This document shows positions 1 through 5,803 of a stretch of DNA of 7,111 bases, one piece after another; position 1 is the first letter of the stretch, and each line of letters begins with the position of its first letter. The notes under the pieces were generated by a model. It was not told the origin of the DNA. It worked only from the letters and a program-made list of their open reading frames with translations, and searched no databases. The translations under genes were made by a program, and so were the position numbers. The stretch is from Planctomycetota bacterium (GTDB lineage Bacteria > Planctomycetota > Phycisphaerae > WQYP01): assembly GCA_021852245.1 (NCBI GenBank), contig JAJZNY010000456.1:1-7111 (forward strand). The letters run 5' to 3'.

Positions 1-213
1 TACCCAACCAATCTGTGCAGGTGATGAATCGTTACGGATGTAACTGCTGTTCTCAAGAAACGTATCGTTCCAGCTTTGAAACCACTCATTACCGGTCCAA
101 CGATTCAGCGAGTTGTATTGCGTCTCATAGCTACTGCCACGCACCGATTGTCCGAAACCGGCGACCGCCAGGATCATTGCCGCTGCCCAGCCGATTCGAT
201 TGCTGTTTTTCAA
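1..213 (-). CDS. Exported protein of unknown function, N-terminal part (3' end beyond the window)
   Basis: An open frame of 71 codons runs from a TTG at 211-213 to the left edge of the window without a stop. No ATG exists in this frame, and an in-frame TGA lies 11 codons upstream of the TTG. AAAGG/GGCGG (220-227 on the minus strand) sits at ribosome-binding distance, so TTG is the likely start. The product opens MKNSNRIGWAAAMILAVAGF. A short basic n-region (K2, R6) is followed by a hydrophobic core (about 8-20) and a possible signal-peptidase site near GQSVRG-SS (about 26). The mature part is rich in Asn, Trp, Ser and aromatic residues (NSLNRWTGNEWFQSWNDTF), as in surface or outer-membrane beta proteins, but I recognise no family. 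It lies 139 bp downstream of the VOC gene on the same strand and could be co-transcribed with it or have its own promoter. The exported nature is reasonably sure; the function is unknown. Confidence 0.72.
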   Translation of the reverse strand, partial: MKNSNRIGWAAAMILAVAGFGQSVRGSSYETQYNSLNRWTGNEWFQSWNDTFLENSSYIRNDSSPAQIGWV

Positions 214-256
214 AAATATCCGCCTTTCGGTTTTATACGCCGATCATTTGATGGCT

Positions 257-285
257 ACCTTAGGCCTGCCGATAGGTATAGTCAA
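257..285 (-). promoter_or_regulatory. Weak sigma70-like promoter candidate for the exported protein at the left edge
   Basis: On the minus strand, TTGACT (285-280) is followed after 17 bp by TAAGGT (262-257). The -35 is good (5/6) but the -10 is poor (3/6). It would give a leader of about 37 nt before the TTG start. A TATAAA at 237-232 was not preferred because transcription would begin inside the ribosome-binding site. Confidence 0.28.
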
Positions 286-352
286 ACTGTTCGCTGATGG
301 CGGGGAGACAACTCAGCGCAGTGGGGGTGAGGCATTCGCCCGGCTGCGAAGA

Positions 353-682
353 TCACGCTTTATATTCCGGCGGGTAATAGATGAGTTCCAATTGATTGCC
401 CGCCGGGTCTGCCATGTAGATGCCGCGTGTGCCGTCACGGTGCGTCTTCACCGGTTGTTTATGCCGGGCTGCGATGGCCTCAAGCTGCGGCAGATCCACC
501 CGCAGTGCGACATGAGCTGGATGTTGCTCCGGCTTGACCAAGGCCAACTTTCCCTGCCCGATACGCAGAAACGCCCAAGAAGCATCCTGATAAATAACCT
601 GAGCGCCGAATTGCTGCTGATAAAATGCGACGCTTCCAGCAATATCCGGTGTCTGAATCGCCACATGATCCAGTTCAAACAT
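353..682 (-). CDS. VOC-superfamily (glyoxalase/bleomycin-resistance fold) protein
   Basis: This 109-residue protein has the one-domain size of a glyoxalase/VOC subunit, normally a metal-binding dimer of paired beta-alpha-beta-beta-beta units. The first unit opens MFELDHVAIQTPDIAGSVAF, with the typical strand-helix 'DHVAI.....S..FY' pattern. The second contains HPAHVALRVD and the family signature ADPAGNQLELIYYP. Candidate metal ligands are H6, H54 or H57, and E99, as in the His/Glu sets of VOC metalloenzymes. The frame is open 18 codons further upstream, but the ATG at 680-682 is preferred because AAAGGAG lies 8 nt before it and the family's first strand begins right there. The exact substrate cannot be read from sequence; VOC members include lactoylglutathione lyases, dioxygenases and resistance proteins. 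The gene is divergent from galE. A palindrome lies in its leader. Confidence 0.88.
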   Translation of the reverse strand: MFELDHVAIQTPDIAGSVAFYQQQFGAQVIYQDASWAFLRIGQGKLALVKPEQHPAHVALRVDLPQLEAIAARHKQPVKTHRDGTRGIYMADPAGNQLELIYYPPEYKA

Positions 683-690
683 GATCGATA

Positions 691-697
691 CTCCTTT
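691..697 (-). promoter_or_regulatory. Shine-Dalgarno site that fixes the VOC gene start
   Basis: AAAGGAG on the minus strand ends 8 nt before the ATG at 680-682. It supports that start over the more upstream ATG at 734-736, which would place this site inside the coding region. Confidence 0.75.
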
Positions 698-707
698 CGG
701 GCGCGAT

Positions 708-723
708 CGATTCGCACGAATCG
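708..723. promoter_or_regulatory. 16-bp palindrome (7-bp arms) in the VOC gene leader, possible operator
   Basis: CGATTCG-CA-CGAATCG is a perfect inverted repeat except for its two central bases. It lies 26-41 bp upstream of the VOC start and just ahead of its ribosome-binding site. A 7-bp direct repeat, GATCGAT, occurs at 683-689 and 705-711, 22 bp apart (about two helical turns), and the second copy overlaps the left arm. This arrangement is typical of a binding site for a dimeric repressor, or could form an mRNA hairpin. No regulator gene is adjacent, so the role is inference only. Confidence 0.35.
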
Positions 724-744
724 CCACGTCGCCCATCGCATCAT

Positions 745-773
745 TTTACAAGCGTAGCCGGGGGGAGTAAGTT
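745..773 (+). promoter_or_regulatory. Weak promoter candidate for galE
   Basis: TTTACA (745-750, 5/6 match to the -35) is followed after 17 bp by TAAGTT (768-773), a poor -10 match. TTTAAT at 772-777 is a better -10 but is spaced 21 bp from the -35. The gene's ribosome-binding site, GAGGA at 798-802, is clear and sits 8 nt before the ATG. Confidence 0.3.
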
Positions 774-810
774 TAATTACGGAAGATGTGATTTTCTGAG
801 GATCAATTTT

Positions 811-1791
811 ATGAATATAGCGGTAATCGGCGGGGCGGGGTTTATCGGGTCGCATGCAGTGAAACTGCTCGTCGAACGGGGGCATCAGGTTCTCGCGGTT
901 GATAATCTGGCCAATGGGCACTTGAGGGCTGTGGATAAGCGGGCGACTTTTCTGGTCTGCGACTGCAGTAATACCGCTGGACTGGCGGCGGCCTTTCAGA
1001 AACATCGGGTTGAAGCCGTGATGCACTTTGCCGCCAGTGCCTATGTGGGCGAAAGCGTTACCGATCCGCGAAAATATTATCGTAATAATGTATCCAACAC
1101 CGTCAGCATGCTGGACGCCATGCATCTGACCGGGATTAAGAAGCTGGTATTTTCAAGCACCTGCGCCACCTACGGCGAGCCGGAAAGCGTCCCCATCACT
1201 GAAAATCTGCCGCAGAACCCGATCAGTCCCTATGGGCAGAGCAAACTGATGGTGGAAAAGATTTTGCTGGACTGCGCACAGGCGGAGGGTCTGGCATTTG
1301 CCGCGCCCCGCTATTTCAATGTCGCCGGGGCGGCACTCGACGGCAGTATCGGTGAAGATCATCGTCCGGAGACGCATCTGATTCCAATCGTGCTTCAGGT
1401 GGCATTGGGACAGCGCTCACACGTGGATATCTTCGGTACCGATTATCCGACGCCGGACGGCACGTGCATCCGCGACTACATTCATGTGTGGGATCTGGTT
1501 GAGGCTCATCTGGCGCTGCTGGAAAAATTGCAGCCGGGAAAAGGGATGTTCTACAACCTGGGAGTCGGAAAAGGGTACAGTGTCCGTGAGATTATCAAAG
1601 CGTGTGAAAAGGTAACCGGCAAGACGATTCCGACACGGGAAGGCCCGCGGCGGCCCGGCGATCCGCCGGCGCTATTTGCATCTCCGGATAAAATCATGCG
1701 TGAAATCGGTTGGAAGGCGAGGATCACCGACTTGGAACAGATCGTCGCGTCTGCGTGGGCGTGGTACAAAGCCCATCCGAACGGGTATTGA
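811..1791 (+). CDS. galE: UDP-glucose 4-epimerase (extended short-chain dehydrogenase/reductase)
   Basis: This cytoplasmic NAD-dependent enzyme interconverts UDP-glucose and UDP-galactose, linking galactose use with supply of sugar nucleotides for surface polysaccharides. The 326 residues match the usual size (about 330). The Rossmann NAD-binding loop GGAGFIGSH is at residues 7-15. The catalytic set comprises S116 in FSSTCATYGEPE and Y141-x3-K145 in SPYGQSK. Further family landmarks are APRYFNVAGA (165-174), DGTCIRDYIHVWDL (216-229) and RRPGDPPALFASP (280-292). Aligned by eye to E. coli GalE, the gatekeeper position Y299 is L288, similar to Gram-positive-type GalE proteins; this could affect whether N-acetylated sugars are accepted. 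The start is supported by GAGGA 8 nt upstream. No other Leloir or polysaccharide genes are adjacent in this window. Family assignment is secure; exact substrate range is not. Confidence 0.96.
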   Translation: MNIAVIGGAGFIGSHAVKLLVERGHQVLAVDNLANGHLRAVDKRATFLVCDCSNTAGLAAAFQKHRVEAVMHFAASAYVGESVTDPRKYYRNNVSNTVSMLDAMHLTGIKKLVFSSTCATYGEPESVPITENLPQNPISPYGQSKLMVEKILLDCAQAEGLAFAAPRYFNVAGAALDGSIGEDHRPETHLIPIVLQVALGQRSHVDIFGTDYPTPDGTCIRDYIHVWDLVEAHLALLEKLQPGKGMFYNLGVGKGYSVREIIKACEKVTGKTIPTREGPRRPGDPPALFASPDKIMREIGWKARITDLEQIVASAWAWYKAHPNGY

Positions 1792-1893
1792 CCGAGGGAC
1801 GCGACGGGGCCGATCTGGTAAAAATGTACCTCGCCAACAGTGAAAATTGAGCTGGGATTTTGCCTTTTTATTGGCCCGATTTAACTCCCGCCC

Positions 1894-1907
1894 GCCGGAA
1901 GACCGGC
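1894..1907 (-). other. Small GC-rich hairpin after the stop of the 668-codon gene
   Basis: GCCGG-TCTT-CCGGC (minus strand) starts 9 nt past the TGA of the large minus-strand gene. It has a 5-bp all-GC stem and a tetraloop. There is no following T-run, so a rho-independent terminator is doubtful; it may only mark the end of the transcript. I found no clear terminator for the convergent galE in the 124-bp gap. Confidence 0.25.
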
Positions 1908-1915
1908 AATCACGA

Positions 1916-3922
1916 TCATTGCGAGGTAGTCTTCAGCGATGCTACATTGATCGTCGCGAGCCACGTACGCCGCTGCCCGCGGAGAACGACGATGATTTTG
2001 GTCATATGCTTTGGACGAGGAAGATAAATGATTAACCGTCTGCGCTTCCCCTCCCTCGTCACTGAAACGGGCTGCATGAGACGATAACGGTTTTGCCCCC
2101 CCACTGCAGCAAGCTGAATTCTGCCGGGTGTTTGCGATCGCGTCTCCAGCACGATTTTGATCCATTGCCGATGCCTTCTGAACGCCCCGCTGGAAGGTAC
2201 GACCGGTTGCCGCAGGGCCGATCCGACCGGAACATGCCTGCACGCCGCGATTGAAATAATACGAGGTTCCAGACGTACCACCGCCGTGCGTACGGCCGCG
2301 AGCAAGGATGCGGCAGACTCGGTAGATACCAGCATCGCCTCGGCATCAGCGGCGGGTACACGTGGCAAACCGGGATACAGGGGGACGATGGGGCGGCCGC
2401 TGAGATTGAAAACTGAAATGGCGGCATCGGGATCCATGAACTGAATATACGATCCATCGTCGTACCGGCGCAAAAGCATATCCTTGAAGATATTGCGGCC
2501 TACCACACGATTCGGAAGCCAGATTTCCGAATCCGTACGAATTTGCTGGTCATCGGTTGCCGGAATACGGGAAATAACCGCCACACTCCGATTGTTAATC
2601 TGGAAGATACTTGCCATCCCCCACTGCGGGAGCCTTTGATTCTCAAGCCAGACACCCGAGCCGAGCAGATGAATCAACCATCCGCAATCACGGTTTTTCC
2701 AGGGTGGGGCGACGGCTACAACGAATGCGGGCGATCGGAGATAACGCGCGGCCGCGAGATCGGACTGCGGCTGCCGCAGCAACTCGGGAATCGCCCAGAT
2801 CGGCAGCGTCTTGCCGAGAGTACCGGGCGGCGATGGATGGACGGGAGAGGAAGCTTCATCGACGGCAAGCGCATCGGCCAAGGCCTGAAGTTTTGCGGGC
2901 AAGACTGAATACCAGCGAGACGCGATCAGTATCTGGGCGTTGTCGGTATGGACGATGGCGGCATCCGCGGCGAATATTTTTTTCATCAACACCCGCTTTT
3001 GATGGGGATGATTCGGCCCGGTGAGGAAAATCGGCTCAACGAATGCCGGACGGGCCAATTTGATCATCGCGCTATGGAGCCAACGACTCGTCGCGTTGTA
3101 ACGCAACCGACTGAGGGTGGATGTGGTCAGGGGATAGATGACGCGAAGCAGAATTTGACCGCCCGCTGCTCGGAGTGCGGCTGAAAAGAGACATTGCCGG
3201 GTGTTGATAGGATCGCCGGTCGTAAGTGTGAGTGAGTAACGTTTAATGCCCGTGAGCCTGATCAAATTCGCCACGCTACGGGCAAAGAAGGGCCCGGGCG
3301 TCCCGGGAGCGAAGCGGGGCATGGAGGTGATCCAATGGGTCTGCTCGACGGGGGTATGGAGGCCGGTCGGTTGATAGATGGAGGTGAGCCGGACGACGGA
3401 GCGATGAGCGTGGTTGTCATACCAGACGAGGCGATACCCCCCCACCTGCGGTACCGGGAGAATCAACTGAATCGCTACCCCTGCGTGAGGAGCCATGACG
3501 GTTTTGGCAATACGCGTGCGCCAGATGGTGCGGTACGCTTTAAGCCGGTGCCCCGCACCGACTTGTGAATCATTCCATCGCAGTTCACCGTCCAGCGTCT
3601 GCGACGTACCCGTGAGGTTGCGCACAATCAATCGCGCATGAACACTTTGCTCAGGATAGGCAAAGGAGCTCCATCGCCGATCCGGCAGCCAAAGGGACTT
3701 CCTTGGGAGGCCCGATGCTCCATGGGGCCGCGCTTCCAAGAACGCCGAAAAATGAAGCCCCGGCACGGGTGTACGACTTGACATTTTTGCCCAAGTCGCG
3801 GCCGTGGAGAGCCATATTGCTAATGCGCAACCCATGAACGCCAGTGCGAAAAAGCCATGGCTGCGTAATCTACCGCACAAGGTGCTTACAAGTTTCTGTG
3901 TTAACGGGTAAAATAAGATCAT
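1916..3922 (-). CDS. Large predicted exported protein, unknown function (668 aa)
   Basis: I recognise no family. The first 50 residues look like a signal peptide or membrane anchor: basic region CGRLRSH (16-22), hydrophobic core GFFALAFMGCALAIWLS (23-39), possible cleavage near STA-A or TWA-K (41-45). C32 lacks a proper lipobox. Residues about 92-185 (ARLIVRNLTGTSQTLDGEL, then VGGYRLVWYDNHA) read like an immunoglobulin-type beta-sandwich. Residues about 205-400 alternate helices and strands. Residues 486-545 carry YDDGSYIQFMDPDAAISVFN and SGRPIVPLYPGLPRV, and about 585-660 is again beta-rich and very basic. This beta, alpha/beta, beta layout resembles large extracellular carbohydrate-active proteins, but no catalytic motif is visible. 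The ATG at 3920-3922 overlaps the arfB start and has no good Shine-Dalgarno. TTG at 3878-3880 (codon 15) would give a more typical signal peptide, RLRSHGFF..., though it also lacks one. The uninterrupted 2-kb frame and protein-like composition argue that it is real. Confidence 0.8.
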   Translation of the reverse strand: MILFYPLTQKLVSTLCGRLRSHGFFALAFMGCALAIWLSTAATWAKMSSRTPVPGLHFSAFLEARPHGASGLPRKSLWLPDRRWSSFAYPEQSVHARLIVRNLTGTSQTLDGELRWNDSQVGAGHRLKAYRTIWRTRIAKTVMAPHAGVAIQLILPVPQVGGYRLVWYDNHAHRSVVRLTSIYQPTGLHTPVEQTHWITSMPRFAPGTPGPFFARSVANLIRLTGIKRYSLTLTTGDPINTRQCLFSAALRAAGGQILLRVIYPLTTSTLSRLRYNATSRWLHSAMIKLARPAFVEPIFLTGPNHPHQKRVLMKKIFAADAAIVHTDNAQILIASRWYSVLPAKLQALADALAVDEASSPVHPSPPGTLGKTLPIWAIPELLRQPQSDLAAARYLRSPAFVVAVAPPWKNRDCGWLIHLLGSGVWLENQRLPQWGMASIFQINNRSVAVISRIPATDDQQIRTDSEIWLPNRVVGRNIFKDMLLRRYDDGSYIQFMDPDAAISVFNLSGRPIVPLYPGLPRVPAADAEAMLVSTESAASLLAAVRTAVVRLEPRIISIAACRHVPVGSALRQPVVPSSGAFRRHRQWIKIVLETRSQTPGRIQLAAVGGQNRYRLMQPVSVTREGKRRRLIIYLPRPKHMTKIIVVLRGQRRTWLATINVASLKTTSQ
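3885..3914 (+). promoter_or_regulatory. Promoter candidate placing transcription start on the arfB ATG
   Basis: CTTACA (3885-3890, 4/6) is followed after 18 bp by TAAAAT (3909-3914, 5/6). Counting the usual 7 bases from the last base of the -10 gives a start at 3921, the A of the arfB start codon. No convincing Shine-Dalgarno precedes this ATG, so a leaderless mRNA is consistent with what is seen. The site lies within the 5' end of the opposing 668-codon frame. Confidence 0.42.
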
Positions 3923-4376
3923 GGCTCAGACGAACCTTTATACCGGACCGGGCATTCAACTAAGCGGCGACGCATGGATCGATCGCCAGCAGTTAGTTTA
4001 CGAATTCTCGCGTTCGGGCGGTCCGGGCGGCCAAAACGTCAATAAAGTAAACACGAAAACCGAGTTGCGAGTCAACCCTGCTTTTATTTATGGTCTATCC
4101 AATAAAGCCCGGCAACGGTTGATGCATCTGGCAAGAAACCGCCTCGATGCAGCCGGGTTGATTGTGATGATCAGTTCCGACCAGCGGACGCAGGAAGCCA
4201 ATCGGCGAAATTGCCTTGAAAAGCTGCGGCAATTGGTAACCGAGTCGCTCATCGAACCGAAGATACGGCGAAAGACCAGGCCGACTGCCGCGAGCCGTAG
4301 ACGCCGGGTGGAAGGCAAAAAGACGCGAAGTAAGGTAAAGGAAGCCCGCCGCACGTCAAAATTAATTGCGGAATAA
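3921..4376 (+). CDS. arfB: Alternative ribosome-rescue peptidyl-tRNA hydrolase ArfB (YaeJ/ICT1 type)
   Basis: ArfB enters ribosomes stalled on truncated mRNA without a stop codon and hydrolyses the peptidyl-tRNA, backing up or replacing trans-translation. The 151-residue product carries the release-factor catalytic motif GGQ at 36-38 within SRSGGPGGQNVNKVNTKTEL (30-49). The fold continues with ISSDQRTQEANRRNCLEKL (84-102). The basic C-terminal tail (116-147: RRKTRPTAASRRRR, then KKTRSKVKEARR) is the segment that threads into the empty mRNA channel in E. coli YaeJ. Its size excludes full-length RF1/RF2, which have extra codon-recognition domains. The N-terminus is about 10 residues longer before GGQ than in the E. 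coli protein. The ATG has no clear ribosome-binding site, and a promoter-like sequence points to a leaderless transcript. It is a single gene divergent from the 668-codon gene. Confidence 0.93.
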   Translation: MAQTNLYTGPGIQLSGDAWIDRQQLVYEFSRSGGPGGQNVNKVNTKTELRVNPAFIYGLSNKARQRLMHLARNRLDAAGLIVMISSDQRTQEANRRNCLEKLRQLVTESLIEPKIRRKTRPTAASRRRRVEGKKTRSKVKEARRTSKLIAE

Positions 4377-4449
4377 GCCTGAATTTTTGCGGCTTATACA
4401 CCCCCGCCATTTCGAGCATGCGATTGGCGGAAATCATTCAAAAAATGAT
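4373..4449. repeat. Cluster of three inverted repeats downstream of arfB
   Basis: Three potential hairpins stand in series. The first is ATAAGCC (4373-4379, containing the arfB TAA) with GGCTTAT (4391-4397). The second is CCGCCA (4404-4409) with TGGCGG (4425-4430), with an inner TCG/CGA stem around a GCATGC core. The third is ATCATT (4433-4438) with AATGAT (4444-4449). CCGCCATTT at 4404-4412 can also pair with AAATGGCGG at 4486-4494, so two mutually exclusive folds are possible. None is followed by a T-run. They may act as an arfB transcript end or RNA-stability element; the role is unknown. Confidence 0.45.
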
Positions 4450-4524
4450 CCCAAGTCTGCGGCTAACCTACAACAGTATTTGACCAAATGGCGGTGCATG
4501 AACAGCACGTCAACCCGATAATTT

Positions 4525-4553
4525 TTCATTTACACGCCAGATTTCACTATAAT
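4525..4553 (+). promoter_or_regulatory. Promoter of the DinB-family gene
   Basis: A perfect TATAAT at 4548-4553 is preceded at 17 bp by a weak -35, TTCATT (4525-4530). The predicted start near 4560 leaves a leader of about 26 nt that contains GAGGTG (4577-4582), 4 nt before the ATG at 4587. The -10 is the strongest in the window. Confidence 0.55.
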
Positions 4554-4586
4554 AACGGTGATGGGACTTGCGCAGTGAGGTGATTC

Positions 4587-5063
4587 ATGGCGGACGCAAA
4601 AATCGCAACGTATCGGAATGGGGGAAAACTTTTGGATTCAGCCATTGCCGGGCTGAGTTTAGCGGAGCTGCGTGCCTACCCGGTGCCCAAAACGTGGAGT
4701 ATTGCCGAAATCACGCTTCATCTAATGGATTCTGATCTGGTTCTTTCTGATCGGATGAAACGGGTGATTGCGGAGGATAATCCCACACTGATCGGCTTTG
4801 ATGAAAGCGCCTTTGCCAGAAATCTGTTCTACAATCGCCTCGATCCGCACGCGGCTGCAGATATCTTCAATCGCAACCGGCTCTTCATGAGTTCCATTTT
4901 GGAACATCTGCCTGAAAATGCGTATCAGCGCGTGGGCACGCACAACCAGCGGGGGAAAATCACATTGGGTGCTATGCTGCAAACCTGCATCGACCATTTG
5001 GAGCACCATATAAAATTCATTCTTCATAAGCGTCAACTGCTGGGAAAACCGATACGCCGTTAA
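4587..5063 (+). CDS. DinB/YfiT-like metal-binding four-helix-bundle protein
   Basis: The 158-residue protein has the size and helical make-up of the DinB/YfiT superfamily. These are cytoplasmic four-helix bundles that bind a divalent metal through three histidines; characterised relatives are thiol-dependent S-transferases (bacillithiol or mycothiol), damage-induced proteins, or uncharacterised. The triad is visible: H45 in TWSIAEITLHLMDSD (36-50), and H137 and H141 in the late-helix motif CIDHLEHHIKFI (134-145). The early W37-S-I-A-E-I-T-L-H segment is characteristic, corresponding to the usual WS..E...H. The start is supported by GAGGTG just upstream, and a strong promoter precedes it. It appears to be a single-gene unit: the next gene begins 136 bp on, with its own promoter. 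The family is fairly sure; the reaction is not known. Confidence 0.88.
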   Translation: MADAKIATYRNGGKLLDSAIAGLSLAELRAYPVPKTWSIAEITLHLMDSDLVLSDRMKRVIAEDNPTLIGFDESAFARNLFYNRLDPHAAADIFNRNRLFMSSILEHLPENAYQRVGTHNQRGKITLGAMLQTCIDHLEHHIKFILHKRQLLGKPIRR

Positions 5064-5135
5064 ACGACCCATTGGATTTCTCTTTGGGTAGGCCGACTGC
5101 CAGACCGTATATTCCAGATTCGCAGCTCCTCAAGC

Positions 5136-5164
5136 TTGTTACCGCTCCAATTGCCCCGTATTAT
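5136..5164 (+). promoter_or_regulatory. Promoter of the sigma/anti-sigma operon (housekeeping type)
   Basis: TTGTTA (5136-5141, 4/6) and TATTAT (5159-5164, 5/6) are separated by exactly 17 bp, giving a predicted start near 5171 and a leader of about 29 nt. The form is that of a housekeeping sigma70 promoter rather than an ECF AAC/CGT promoter, so autoregulation by the encoded sigma factor is not evident here. Confidence 0.5.
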
Positions 5165-5199
5165 TCGTATGACGTGGCGTTTAAGGCGAGATTGGCGAA

Positions 5200-5784
5200 G
5201 TGACGCTCCCCAAAGAAGACCAGCATAATGACTATGAGCTAATGGCCGCGCTGGCGGGCGGAGACCACGATGCGCTTTCAGTGTTGTACGATAAATACGC
5301 TGGTGTGATGCTGGCTCTCTGCCGGCGGATATTGCGCGATGCAACGGAAGCCGAGCAGCTTTTGCTGGATGTTTTTACCGAGGTTTGGCAGCGTGCCGAT
5401 CGATATGATGAGACGCGAGCGACCCCGCTTACCTATCTGCTGACGTTATGCCGCAGCCGCGCCATTGATCGGTGTCGCAGCCGCCGGAGTAAACATGGCA
5501 AATGGGCTGTGAATGACTTTACGACCGATAACACAATGGAGAGCGTCGTGGCGCCCGGACAACAACCGGCGGAGGCCGTTTCCACTGGTGAACAGGGACG
5601 ATTGATCCGCCGGGCCATGGGGACGCTCACCGATATCCAACGGAAAGTGCTGGAATTAGCCTATTTTGACGGGCTCAGCCAGAGTGAAATCGCCGAGGCA
5701 ACCGGCATTCCACTGGGGACGGTTAAGAGCCATGTCCGAATGGCGCTCATCCAACTACGGCAAAAACTTCGTAATGAGGATTGA
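5200..5784 (+). CDS. ECF-family RNA polymerase sigma factor (SigK/RpoE-like)
   Basis: This 194-residue extracytoplasmic-function sigma factor directs RNA polymerase to stress or envelope genes when released from its anti-sigma factor. Region 2 spans about 26-95, from ALSVLYDKYAGVMLALCRRI through the core-binding and -10-binding helix (LDVFTEVWQRADRYDE) to TPLTYLLTLCRSRAIDRCRS. A linker (96-133) leads to region 4 (about 136-190), with LTDIQRKVLELAYFDGLS and the helix-turn-helix SQSEIAEATGIPLGTVKSHV (160-179). There is no region 1.1 or 3, as expected for an ECF sigma. The start is GTG at 5200-5202: AAGGCGAG lies upstream and no ATG occurs in frame until codon 15. It is followed after 19 bp by its anti-sigma gene, so the two are probably co-transcribed. 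The pairing with an RskA-type partner matches the SigK-like ECF groups. Confidence 0.95.
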   Translation: MTLPKEDQHNDYELMAALAGGDHDALSVLYDKYAGVMLALCRRILRDATEAEQLLLDVFTEVWQRADRYDETRATPLTYLLTLCRSRAIDRCRSRRSKHGKWAVNDFTTDNTMESVVAPGQQPAEAVSTGEQGRLIRRAMGTLTDIQRKVLELAYFDGLSQSEIAEATGIPLGTVKSHVRMALIQLRQKLRNED

Positions 5785-5803
5785 AAGGTTGTAGGTAATT
5801 CGC

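Noticed and set aside
200..757. Long plus-strand frame opposite the VOC gene
   Set aside because: It is antisense to a clear VOC-family protein over most of its length, its translation is Arg/Cys/His-rich with no family features, and it has no ribosome-binding site.
448..1125. 225-codon minus-strand frame spanning the VOC gene and the start of galE
   Set aside because: It overlaps two confidently identified genes in other frames, and its translation looks like frame-shadow sequence.
1881..3568. Several frames of 60-140 codons overlapping the 668-codon gene on both strands
   Set aside because: They are fragments in other frames with biased, non-protein-like composition; the uninterrupted 668-codon frame explains the region.
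5067..5089. ACCCA...TGGGT inverted repeat after the DinB-family stop, as a terminator
   Set aside because: The stem is only 5 bp with a 13-nt loop and no T-run follows.
5138..5169. GTTACC ... CGTA as an ECF autoregulatory promoter upstream of the sigma factor
   Set aside because: The spacing (13 bp to the first CGTA, 22 bp to the second) does not fit the usual 16-17 bp of ECF promoters; the overlapping TTGTTA-17-TATTAT fits better.
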